Assembly (NCBI GenBank): GCA_028873975.1
Contig: JAPPMO010000074.1
Coordinates: 1-34,543 of the forward strand
Reading direction: 5' to 3'
DNA length: 34,543 nucleotides
Source of the DNA: Chloroflexota bacterium
GTDB taxonomy: Bacteria > Chloroflexota > Anaerolineae > Aggregatilineales > Phototrophicaceae
Numbering within the stretch: the first letter of the stretch is position 1; each line of letters starts with the position of its first letter. The notes under the pieces were generated by a model that had not been told where the DNA came from, did no database searches, and saw only the letters and a program-made list of their open reading frames with translations. Position numbers and translations under genes: made by a program. This document shows positions 7,627 through 14,855 of the stretch, in pieces.

Positions 7627-8205
7627 ATGCCCTACATCAGACAGATCACGCTCGACCGCGCCACTGGCTTGGTCAAACGAGAACTGGAAAAAGCGGTCAA
7701 GCGCGCCGGGCGCGTCTGGAATATCGTGGCGATCATGTCGTTAAACGGGCGCGTCATGAAAGCCTCGATGGAGATGTACGGCGCGACCATGTTTGCGGAG
7801 TCGCCCCTGTCGCGGCAGCAGCGCGAGATGCTGGCGGTGGTCGTCAGCGTCGCCAACCGCTGCGAATACTGAATCCAGTCCCACGCGCATGACCTCCGGG
7901 CTGAGGTCGAGGGATTCGAAAGCGAAGCGGAAGCCGATGCCTTTGTGCAAGCCATCGCGCGCGATTGGCGGCGGGCGCGGCTGAATGCCGCTGATAGCGC
8001 GCTCTGCGCCTATGCGGAAAAATTGACGTCTCAGCCAACCGAGATGACAGCGGCGGATGTGGAGCGCCTGCGGGGCGCCGGTCTGGACGATGTCGCCATT
8101 CACGATGCCACGCAAGTAGTCGCTTATTTCAACTATATTAACCGCGTTGCCGACGCCTTGGGCGTCGAACGGGAAGACTTCATTCAGCCTTGGGGCATCC
8201 CCTAA
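7627..8205 (+). CDS. AhpD-like peroxidase-related protein, candidate selenoprotein (in-frame TGA = Sec82)
   Basis: Carboxymuconolactone decarboxylase/AhpD-family protein, expected to act as a thiol- (or selenol-) dependent peroxidase or disulfide reductase. Read through TGA 7870-7872 it is a continuous 192-residue product, the usual size of the peroxidase-related enzyme subfamily. The family active site is CxxCxxxH. Here residues 79-86 read C-E-Y-(TGA)-I-Q-S-H, so the TGA replaces exactly the second Cys and His86 is kept. Downstream the family pattern continues without frameshift through HDATQVVAYFNYINRVADALGVE to QPWGIP. A hairpin at 7891-7908 fits a bacterial SECIS. Neighbouring genes at 9034 and 10064 end in TGA, so TGA is not globally reassigned. 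The start follows GAGG, 11 bases after the preceding gene. Alternative: a recent nonsense mutation. No sel genes are in the window. Confidence 0.75.
7870..7911 (+). promoter_or_regulatory. Candidate bacterial SECIS element after the in-frame TGA
   Basis: A perfect 6-bp stem, GACCTC (7891-7896) with GAGGTC (7903-7908), closes the loop CGGGCT. The stem starts 18 bases and the loop 24 bases after the TGA. Bacterial SECIS elements lie inside the reading frame just downstream of UGA, with a small apical loop rich in G near its start, about 16-37 bases away; this fits. A U-G pair can extend the stem by one. Evidence is structural only. Confidence 0.6.
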
Positions 8206-8210
8206 ACATC

Positions 8211-8469
8211 AGCGGAATCGCAGCAGAATATACATCGCTGCAACTTAGCCAAAGCAGGCTCAATTTTAACCACCGAGGACACCGAGGGTCGCGTAGACAC
8301 TGACCGTCAACACCGAGAAAAGCAAAGAAAGCGAGCCTTGTAGGGGCGACCAATCTGGTCGCCCGTTGCCGCCGCGACTTGTGGTTTCGGGCGAGCCCAT
8401 ACATCTTCTTTTTTTTGTAGATAGGCGGCTAAAACTCGGTGGTTAGGAAAAACCTGATGCGATTGCTCT
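8211..8469. repeat. MITE-like dispersed element, copy at 8.2 kb
   Basis: The left part (8211-8290) matches the reverse complement of the right part of the 10943-11224 element. It includes a shared run from ACATCGCTGCAACTT through GCAGGCTCAA to ACCACCGAGG. The right terminus TGATGCGATTGCTCT (ending 8469) is the inverted family end. The interior holds a REP-like hairpin GGGCGACCA/TGGTCGCCC (8344-8364) and a GTCGCGTAGACAC block also present at about 20973. Non-coding. Confidence 0.7.
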
Positions 8470-8573
8470 GCGCCTTGCCGGGCTACGGTTGACAACTGTG
8501 TTGCCAAGCAGCGTCTCCCTTGTCTCGGTATTTCGCAGCAACAAGATGAGTAGAAAATAAACTGAAGCAATAC

Positions 8574-8603
8574 TTGTGCGGGCAGGGACTTATGCGCTAC
8601 AGT
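8574..8603 (+). promoter_or_regulatory. Possible promoter for the 8681 gene
   Basis: TTGTGC (8574-8579) and TACAGT (8598-8603) are 18 bases apart, about 78 bases before the ATG. The match to consensus is moderate. The rest of 8470-8680 shows nothing recognisable. Confidence 0.3.
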
Positions 8604-8680
8604 AGATCATATTGTTGCATACGATATGGCCGTCGCGGAAATAGCTTCGAGCGGCGAATGCCTGATTGGTAAGATCATCT

Positions 8681-9034
8681 ATGGCAATTACTGTGCGCTG
8701 GAAAGACCAGGAACGGACTTGCATCACGACGCGCTTCGATGATCCATGGAGCTTGGGCGACTTCATTGAGGCGCGCAAACAATGGCACCGCATGATCAAA
8801 TCCGTTGATTATCGTGTGCCGATCTTGCTGGACATGAGCCGGACCTTTCACCCGCCGAAAGGGATCTTGCGACAGTTTTCCGCCATTCACCGCGCGCCGC
8901 ATCCCCGACAAAGCCATATTTTCGTATATGGCATGAATCCCGAGTACATGAAACTGCGCGATCATATCATCGAAGGCGTCGTCGACCCGGCGAAGTCGGT
9001 AAAATTCGTCGACTCTGCCGAAATCCCGGTCTGA
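8681..9034 (+). CDS. Conserved-looking small protein of unknown function
   Basis: 117 residues, soluble, no signal peptide or membrane segment. The middle is VPILLDMS, followed by a basic, His-rich stretch (HPPKGILRQFSAIHRAPHP) and HIFVYG. This alternation of a hydrophobic strand ending in Asp-Met-Ser and helices resembles STAS/SpoIIAA-like small domains, but I do not recognise the family. ATG 8681 is preferred over TTG 8666, which would add five residues. It stands alone between a repeat element and the Ada-like gene and ends in TGA. The reading frame is free of stops and its codon use matches its neighbours, so it is probably a real gene. Confidence 0.6.
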   Translation: MAITVRWKDQERTCITTRFDDPWSLGDFIEARKQWHRMIKSVDYRVPILLDMSRTFHPPKGILRQFSAIHRAPHPRQSHIFVYGMNPEYMKLRDHIIEGVVDPAKSVKFVDSAEIPV

Positions 9035-9206
9035 TGCAGCCGGGACCGCGATAGACCACCACGCTAAGTAAAACTTCGAAAACCTGGCGCAATGCCGCAT
9101 ATCGCCGGCTCCCGCGCTGCCCGCGGCTTTGCGCAAGAATCAGAGTGTTTTGCCGCTTCACCTCGACTATGATGTGTTCATCAGCGCCGAGCAGGGGAGC
9201 AGGAAG

Positions 9207-10064
9207 ATGAAAGGCCAGCGAGACATGGCAAATGATAGGGACTTGGTAGCGCGGATCTGCGCCTATTTACAAGAGGCTCATCCGCAATCACCCCGACTGG
9301 GGGATTTGAGCCGCGAGTTCCACATCAGCCCGTATCACCTGCAGCGGCTGTTCAAAGCGGCGACCGGCGTATCGCCCCGCGAGTTTGCCGCCAGCCTGCG
9401 CCTGGAAGATTTCAAAACGCGGGTACAAGCGGGGGAAGGCATTACCGACGCCATTTACTCGGTCGGATACAGTTCTTCCAGCCGGCTCTATGAAAACAGC
9501 GACGAAAAACTGGGCATGGCGCCGTCCACATACCGCAAGCGCGGGCAGGGCATGACCATCTTTTACAGCGTTGCGCCATGCCCCTTGGGTCAGTTGCTGG
9601 TCGCTGTGACCGAGCGCGGCATCTGCAAGCTCAGTCTGGGCGATCAATCCGAAGAACTGGTCGCCGACCTGGCGCGTGAATTCGAGCGCGCCGAGCGCCT
9701 GCGCGATGACGAAGGCGTCGGTTACTGGGTGGGAAAGGTCATCGCTTATCTCGAAGGCTGGCAGCCAGATCTCGACCTGCCGCTCGACCTGCGCGCGACC
9801 GCTTTTCAATTGAAAGTCTGGAAGCAGCTGCAAGCGATCCCCGTTGGCGAGACCCGCACTTATAGCGAGGTTGCCGCCGCCATCGGTCAACCGACCGCGA
9901 GTCGAGCGGTTGCCAATGCCTGCGCCGGCAATCCGGTGGCTCTGGTCATCCCCTGCCACCGCATCATTCGCAAAGACAAGAGCCTGGGCGGCTATCGCTG
10001 GGGCATCGAACGCAAGCGCGCCTTGCTCGCGCGCGAACAGCGACTCGTCGACGAGACAAGCTGA
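9207..10064 (+). CDS. AraC-type regulator fused to methylated-DNA-protein cysteine methyltransferase (Ada-like)
   Basis: Suicide DNA-repair protein that transfers the alkyl group from O6-alkylguanine to its own cysteine, fused to a transcription-factor domain. The 285-residue product has an AraC-type helix-turn-helix region at about 12-112 (LGDLSREFHISPYHLQRLFK, then the second helix pair ending MAPSTYRK). An MGMT domain follows, with the active-site motif IPCHRII (Cys250) and the Arg-finger-type TASRAVANA segment. The N-terminal zinc-binding domain of E. coli Ada, whose cysteine senses methylphosphotriesters, is absent, so how the HTH half is switched is unclear. ATG 9207 is chosen for the AGGGGAGC ribosome site; ATG 9225 is possible. 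It stands as a single gene. Confidence 0.9.
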   Translation: MKGQRDMANDRDLVARICAYLQEAHPQSPRLGDLSREFHISPYHLQRLFKAATGVSPREFAASLRLEDFKTRVQAGEGITDAIYSVGYSSSSRLYENSDEKLGMAPSTYRKRGQGMTIFYSVAPCPLGQLLVAVTERGICKLSLGDQSEELVADLAREFERAERLRDDEGVGYWVGKVIAYLEGWQPDLDLPLDLRATAFQLKVWKQLQAIPVGETRTYSEVAAAIGQPTASRAVANACAGNPVALVIPCHRIIRKDKSLGGYRWGIERKRALLAREQRLVDETS

Positions 10065-10182
10065 ATCCCTGAGCGGGACCGGTAGTGTATCCTTTGCGGC
10101 AACCCAAAATAGGAACGATCTGGCAGGGGCTTGTTGTTCTTCATTTCAAGCGACTTCGATACACCCCCGCGGGACCATTCAA

Positions 10183-10212
10183 TTTACCTGCCAGAACATT
10201 TTCCGTTACAAT
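10183..10212 (+). promoter_or_regulatory. Sigma-70-like promoter for the YhhQ-family gene
   Basis: TTTACC (10183-10188) and TACAAT (10207-10212) are 18 bases apart, about 40 bases before the ATG at 10254. The same TACAAT-type -10 box recurs at other gene starts in this window. Confidence 0.45.
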
Positions 10213-10253
10213 AGAATTGATGCAATTGGCAAAATTCTTGCGGGAGGGGAGCT

Positions 10254-10934
10254 ATGTCCATCCGGAATCTCCATATACTGATTCTCGTCAGCGTCGCCTA
10301 TGTCGCCGCGCAGATGGTCGCCGATATTTCTAACTTGCGCAGCTTGACCTTGTTTGGCTATGCGACTGCCGCCTTTTCCATCGCCTATCCCCTGACCTTC
10401 ACCTTGCGCGATATGGCGCACAAACTGGCGGGACCTTACGTGGCGAGGACATTGATCCTGGCGGCCGCTGTCATATACCTGGTCGCGCAAGCTTTTTTCG
10501 CCATCATCTCCGGCATGTCCCCGGCCATGACCGAAGAGGAACGCATCACGCTGAGCAAGCTGCTCGAGCCCGAATTTCGCATCCTGATAGCGGCTGTCGC
10601 GGCTTCCGTCGTCTCCCAGTTGGTCGATACCGAAATCTATACGCGCTGGGTGGATCGCTTTGGGGGCGCGCATCAATGGGGGCGCGTGCTCGTCAGCAAT
10701 CTCATCAGCATCCCGCTTGATCGCATCCTCTTCCTGGCCATCGCCTTCCTCGGCGGCTGGACTGGCGAGCAATTTGTAGCGGCCTTCGTGGGGACTACGA
10801 TTGTGCGGCTGGTTTTTGGCATCATCTCGATCCCGGGCATCTATCTGGTCGAGGAGCATTCCGAGGACTGGATCCACATAACAGAAATCCGCCATACCGA
10901 CCCGCCTTCATTCGCGCGGTCAAAGGGCGAATAG
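10254..10934 (+). CDS. YhhQ-family (DUF165/VUT) transporter, probable queuosine-precursor importer
   Basis: Integral membrane protein of 226 residues with about six hydrophobic segments. Family marks are ISNLRSLTLFG near the first helix, PLTFTLRDM with the conserved charged residues, DTEIYTRWVDRFGG (Asp-Thr-Glu, usually DVyly-like) and NLISIPLDRILFLAIAFLGG in the last third. Known YhhQ proteins import queuine or pre-queuosine bases for tRNA modification; that role here is inferred from family only, and no queuosine gene is adjacent. A strong ribosome site (GGAGGGGAG) and a promoter precede ATG 10254. The cytoplasmic tail after about residue 200 is polar. The gene ends just before a repeat element. 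Confidence 0.8.
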   Translation: MSIRNLHILILVSVAYVAAQMVADISNLRSLTLFGYATAAFSIAYPLTFTLRDMAHKLAGPYVARTLILAAAVIYLVAQAFFAIISGMSPAMTEEERITLSKLLEPEFRILIAAVAASVVSQLVDTEIYTRWVDRFGGAHQWGRVLVSNLISIPLDRILFLAIAFLGGWTGEQFVAAFVGTTIVRLVFGIISIPGIYLVEEHSEDWIHITEIRHTDPPSFARSKGE

Positions 10935-10942
10935 GCTATGCC

Positions 10943-11224
10943 AGAGCAATCGCATCACATCGCGCATTCGCAGAATGGTCAAGAAATCAAACTATAATCT
11001 AACCATAGAGGGCACAGAGTTGAGGGTGTTTTGACGACTTTGCCTCTAAATCCGCCACCTGTATATTGAAAAGTTGCCAGGGAAACCACATATGTCGCTC
11101 AAAAGCATGTCTGAAATAAAACAAGAGTATTGATTTTCATTGCTTTTCTCGGTGCCCTCGGTGGTTAAATTTGAGCCTGCTTTGGCCAAGTTGCAGCGAT
11201 GTTTATTCTGGTGCCATTGCTCTG
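10943..11224. repeat. MITE-like dispersed element, copy at 11 kb
   Basis: The left terminus AGAGCAATCGCATCA (from 10943) runs into a block nearly identical to that at 22088 onward, up to CTATAATCTAACC. The right half (about 11150-11224) is the inverse of the 8211 element's left half and ends GGTGCCATTGCTCT. The two ends are inverted copies of the same terminal sequence with mismatches. The inner pair is ATAGAGGGCACAGAG and CTCGGTGCCCTCGGTGG. Non-coding. Confidence 0.7.
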
Positions 11225-11267
11225 AGGCTATCTGCTCTGGGAGATAGCGAACAGCCGCGCCGATGCC

Positions 11268-12155
11268 TCATTCGCGTCGCCGCCACCAACTGAGCGAATC
11301 GGCATCCGGCGCGCCCAGGCGCAGCCGCGTCAATTCGCCCGTCTCCACATCAACCCGCATAATGCGCGAGACCCCGTCCACCGAGCGAGCGAAAGTCACG
11401 GCGCGGCCGTCGGGCCTCCACTTGGGCAAGCTGTCGTAGCGAAACTCCACCACCAGCGGCGTCACCTGTCTCGTATCCAGCGAGTATAGATAGATCGCCG
11501 AAGCGCCATCGCGCCGCGAGGCGAAGACGATGGTCTTCCCATCGGGCGACCAATCCGGCGAGTTATCGGGATTGGGATGCGTCGTCAGCTGGGTCAGGGA
11601 GGCGCTGGGCAGGTGGTAAGTATAAATATCCCAGCCGTCGCCGCGGTTGGAGGCGAAGGCGATTGACTCCCCGTCCGGCGACCAGGCTGGTTGTCTTTCG
11701 CTGGCTCCCGAGGCTGTGATGCGGCGCAAGCCGCTCCCGTCCGGGCGGATGACATAAATGTTGTTGTCGCCCTCGCGGTTGCTGTGGAAGGCGATCCACT
11801 CGCCGTCGGGTGACCAGGCGGGCGATTCGGCGATGGACTTTGATCCCGTCAGCCGGCGAGAACCCGCGCTGGCGATATCGTAGACGATGATATCGCTGCC
11901 GTAGGGCAGCAGTTGCGTCAGCGCCAGGCGCGCGCCATCGGGCGAAATCGCTGGCTCGACATAGTCGTAATGATCCAGGCGCAGTTTCAGATTGTGACTC
12001 AGATCGTGCAGGATGATCTCCGGCAAGCCATCTGGCAGCGACATATAGACGACTATCGCCGGTGGGAAAAGCGCGGCCAGGGTGAAGCGCAAGGCGACCA
12101 AAGCGCCGAAGACCAGGCTCAGGATAATCGCGAGGATGAAAATCGTGCGGCGCAT
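11268..12155 (-). CDS. Membrane-anchored TolB-like beta-propeller protein
   Basis: 295 residues. A single N-terminal hydrophobic segment (about 3-28, after MRR) should anchor it with the rest outside the membrane. The body contains about five PD40/TolB-like repeats, recognisable by WSPDG cores (variants ISPDG and WRPDG) followed by IAFxSNR-type strands and IYxxxx strands. Such propellers usually mediate protein contacts; no enzymatic residues are obvious. I start it at ATG 12155, seven bases after the monooxygenase stop codon, although the frame is open further upstream into that gene. It is the last gene of the minus-strand block, translationally close to the monooxygenase. It may be a companion of an envelope process, but no partner is evident. 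Confidence 0.8.
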   Translation of the reverse strand: MRRTIFILAIILSLVFGALVALRFTLAALFPPAIVVYMSLPDGLPEIILHDLSHNLKLRLDHYDYVEPAISPDGARLALTQLLPYGSDIIVYDIASAGSRRLTGSKSIAESPAWSPDGEWIAFHSNREGDNNIYVIRPDGSGLRRITASGASERQPAWSPDGESIAFASNRGDGWDIYTYHLPSASLTQLTTHPNPDNSPDWSPDGKTIVFASRRDGASAIYLYSLDTRQVTPLVVEFRYDSLPKWRPDGRAVTFARSVDGVSRIMRVDVETGELTRLRLGAPDADSLSWWRRRE

Positions 12156-12162
12156 GAGGCTC

Positions 12163-13374
12163 TTATACAGCCGCCGCTGAATAGAGCCGCTGCGAAAGCT
12201 GCGCCTTGATCTGTTCGGCGGCGATGGCGGCTTCCGCGCCCATGTTATAAAAGGCGCCGCGCCCTTTGTAGAAGACGCCCACCAGATAGAGGCCCGGATA
12301 GCCGGCGATCTGCCGCCCGTTCGGGTGCTCGCTGACATCGCGCAGGGGCCAGCCGCGGACGCCGTTTGGTCCGATATCCCAGTCGCACCCGGTTTCCGGA
12401 TAATAGGTCTCGCGGCTGAATTGCATTTCGATATCGAGGTATTGATGCAGGACCGGGAAGAAGCCGGTGGCCATAATCACGGCGTCGAGTTCGAGATAGC
12501 GCCCATCCGCCAATTCCGCGCCCTTGGCGTCGAAGCGAATCGGGTGCCGTACCGGTTGGACCTGGCCTTCGCGCAGCGCGTTGAGCAGCTCCGGACCCCG
12601 ATAGCCGACGGCGCTGCCGGTATTGGGCGGCGATTCCCAGACGCCAAAGTCCTCCAGGTTGTACTTGATGGCGCCGGTGCGGCTTTGCAGCCAGACGCAG
12701 AGCGGCTCCGGCAGGGTTTCGCCCAGCATCATCCAGGCATGGCGCGGCACGCCGTAGGGGTAGCGCGGACGCAGATCGACGCCGGTGCGGATGGCCAGAT
12801 AGACAGATCCCTCAGCCGCTTCCGGGCCGGCGGCCACGGCGATATCGGTGCCGCTGGGTCCGTTGCCCACCACCATCGTCCGCTTGCCGCGAGTCTGATC
12901 GGGATGACGAAAATCGCGCGAGTGCAAAATCTCGCCCTGGAAGCGCGCCATGCCGTCAATCTCGGGCAAGATCGGATTATCGAAGACGCCCGTGGCCGGG
13001 ATCACCGCGCGGTAAGCATCGCTTCCCTCGCTGCTTTCGACTTGCCATAAGCCATCGTCCCGCGGCGCCACGCGGTCAACCTCGATGCCGTATTCGATGT
13101 CGAAATTCTGTTCCGCCACCCAACTGACCAGATGTTGATGATACTGTGCGGCGGTGGGAAAGATACCCCAAGACAAAGGGAACTTGCGCCCGGGCAAGTG
13201 GCTGTAAAAGCGCGAGGTATTCAAGCGCAGCGAGGGATAGAGGCTGCTCCAGGTAGGGGCCAATTTATATGTGCGTTCGATGATGCGATACTCGATGCCG
13301 GCTCGCTCCAGGGCATAGGCGGCGTTGATGCCGGCCGGTCCCGCCCCGATGATCAGCACATCCGCGCGCGGCAT
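12163..13374 (-). CDS. Flavin-containing monooxygenase-like NAD(P)/FAD oxidoreductase
   Basis: 403 residues, soluble. The N-terminal FAD Rossmann motif is GAGPAG (10-15). An FMO-type signature FxGxxxHSxxF appears at 145-155, the NADPH-binding motif GNGPSG at 170-175 and an ATGF motif in the C-terminal third. By family it would oxygenate a nucleophilic S, N or C atom of a small substrate using NADPH and O2; the substrate is unknown. The C-terminal half has features of the group-B monooxygenases (YPYGVPRHAW, PGLYLVGVFYKGRG). The ATG overlaps the stop of the upstream TIR-like gene by one base (TAATG), which implies translational coupling. Downstream the propeller gene starts seven bases after its stop. 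Confidence 0.85.
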   Translation of the reverse strand: MPRADVLIIGAGPAGINAAYALERAGIEYRIIERTYKLAPTWSSLYPSLRLNTSRFYSHLPGRKFPLSWGIFPTAAQYHQHLVSWVAEQNFDIEYGIEVDRVAPRDDGLWQVESSEGSDAYRAVIPATGVFDNPILPEIDGMARFQGEILHSRDFRHPDQTRGKRTMVVGNGPSGTDIAVAAGPEAAEGSVYLAIRTGVDLRPRYPYGVPRHAWMMLGETLPEPLCVWLQSRTGAIKYNLEDFGVWESPPNTGSAVGYRGPELLNALREGQVQPVRHPIRFDAKGAELADGRYLELDAVIMATGFFPVLHQYLDIEMQFSRETYYPETGCDWDIGPNGVRGWPLRDVSEHPNGRQIAGYPGLYLVGVFYKGRGAFYNMGAEAAIAAEQIKAQLSQRLYSAAAV

Positions 13375-13988
13375 TATTCCCCCTGCGTTCGCGGCAGCGC
13401 CGTCGCGGTCCCGCGCATATATCGATGCAGTCGCGTTGGCGCCGCCGCCAGCGTCGCCGCGAAGTTGAGCGCGTCATCCGTGCTCCGCGGCTGCGCGTAT
13501 TCCAGCGTCTGGCGAATCAAGCCATCAATCCAAAGCGCCTGAAAAGTCGCTTCTTCGTTGTATTCCGCTACGGGAAAAGCCACCAGCCCGGACAACATGC
13601 CGATGATCGCCAAGCCGAACATCAGAGCGGCGATCGCGCCGATCACCAGCAGCGCGCGCCGATTCGCTTGTCGGACTTCCGGACTTGTCATTGTCAATTG
13701 CGAGAGACGCCGCAGCAAAATGGCGCGGCGGTAACCGGCGGCGAAGTTGAGCGGTTTTTCGTATGCTAATGCTTCCGGCAGGGCTACATTTTCCAGCAAA
13801 ATGGGCAATAGCTGTAAGCCGCTTTGGCGCGCCCGCGCGATTTCCGCAGCGACGACCGGATCCTGATTGGATGCCGCCGAGACCAATACAATCAGCAGCG
13901 GCGGCGCCGTTTCAAATGCGCCTGTCAAATCGTCGCGGATCTGCTGAGCCAGTTGCTTTTGGTCGGCCGTGAAGGTGATGTGGATCAT
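13374..13988 (-). CDS. TIR-like domain protein with a transmembrane segment
   Basis: 204 residues. The N-terminal ~95 residues look like a compact TIR/TIR_2-type domain: a first strand IHITFTADQ, a strand LLIVLVS followed by AASNQDPVVAAEIARA, where Glu49 sits where TIR NADases have their catalytic Glu, then a LLPILLENVALPEAL strand. A strongly hydrophobic segment follows at about 111-138, and the C-terminal ~65 residues are polar. The typical FISY opening is not kept, so the assignment is moderate and catalytic activity is uncertain. ATG 13988 is preferred over TTG 14000. The gene is coupled to the downstream monooxygenase by a TAATG overlap. It could belong to defence or signalling, but no partner typical of TIR defence systems is present. 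Confidence 0.6.
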   Translation of the reverse strand: MIHITFTADQKQLAQQIRDDLTGAFETAPPLLIVLVSAASNQDPVVAAEIARARQSGLQLLPILLENVALPEALAYEKPLNFAAGYRRAILLRRLSQLTMTSPEVRQANRRALLVIGAIAALMFGLAIIGMLSGLVAFPVAEYNEEATFQALWIDGLIRQTLEYAQPRSTDDALNFAATLAAAPTRLHRYMRGTATALPRTQGE

Positions 13989-14126
13989 GGCTGCGGGCAA
14001 TCCCCCGACATTGTGAAAAATGGTACAACCAATTGTGGCATAAGGTTGCCCGCCTTCCTAGACCGGCGTGAGGGCTAGCGCGCTTCGATGCTGATGGGAG
14101 ATGACGCGCCGAGCGATTTTCCCCTA

Positions 14127-14840
14127 TTATCCCGATGGCGGCGCTATCCAGCGCTTGATATCGATCTGTTGCGCCGCTACCAGCGCGGCGGGATCGCCAA
14201 TCGGCAGCCAAAAGGGAGAATCCACCACACTGACAACGTGTTCTCCCGCCGCCAGACCGACGTAATCGCTGATTTCGTATTCGCCGCGTTCCGAGATCGG
14301 CAAGTCATAGTCGAAGACTTGAGTCGTGAACTTGTAAGCGCCGATGTTGCAGGGGACCGGCGCCCGGTAACGGCTGCGCGGCGGTTTCTCGTCAATACGC
14401 AGGAAGCGCCCAGCCTCGTCGTGGACGACCACGCCGTATTGGTCGAAATCATCCCGCAGCATGGACAAGATGCCGAATTCCTGATTCGCCAGTTGTCGCA
14501 GCGCCTCGCGGCTATAGAGATCATCGCCGTTGATGACGAGAAAGCCATCGCCCCGCAGCAGCTTTTGGCAAGTTTGCAGCGCGTGCCCGGTGCCCATGGG
14601 CTCGGGCAGTTGTTCGACGAGGGTATAGGCCGGGATCAGATCCTGGTCCGCCATGAAGCGCTTGATCTGCTCCTGCAGGTAGCTGACCACAATCAGCACA
14701 TGATCGACGATGCCTTGCAAGCTCAACAGGGACCAAGCGAGTATTGGCTGTCCTTGCAACTCCAGCAGTGGTTTCGGTCTGTCGAGGGTGAGGGGGCGCA
14801 TGCGCGTGCCTTTGCCCCCGGCCAGGATGACGCCGTCCAT
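14127..14840 (-). CDS. Nucleotidyltransferase-family sugar-nucleotide synthase
   Basis: 237 residues, the catalytic domain only. LAGGKGTRMRPLT (6-18) is the nucleotide-binding signature, with KPLLELQGQPI next. GTGHA (83-87) and NGDD (104-107, metal ligand) follow, and then an EKP motif near 150. The reaction is transfer of NMP from an NTP to a sugar 1-phosphate, as in glucose-1-phosphate or mannose-1-phosphate nucleotidyltransferases. There is no left-handed beta-helix or acetyltransferase extension, so it is not a GlmU. The exact sugar cannot be read. It lies 15 bases after the acidic-protein gene, so the two are probably co-transcribed. Confidence 0.85.
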   Translation of the reverse strand: MDGVILAGGKGTRMRPLTLDRPKPLLELQGQPILAWSLLSLQGIVDHVLIVVSYLQEQIKRFMADQDLIPAYTLVEQLPEPMGTGHALQTCQKLLRGDGFLVINGDDLYSREALRQLANQEFGILSMLRDDFDQYGVVVHDEAGRFLRIDEKPPRSRYRAPVPCNIGAYKFTTQVFDYDLPISERGEYEISDYVGLAAGEHVVSVVDSPFWLPIGDPAALVAAQQIDIKRWIAPPSG

Positions 14841-14855
14841 CAGCGCCGCCCGCGC

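Noticed and set aside
7627..7872. Treating the AhpD-like gene as two separate small genes or a simple pseudogene
   Set aside because: The second half has no start at a sensible place, the two halves together give one normal family member, and the single TGA falls on the catalytic Cys, which fits selenocysteine better than random decay.
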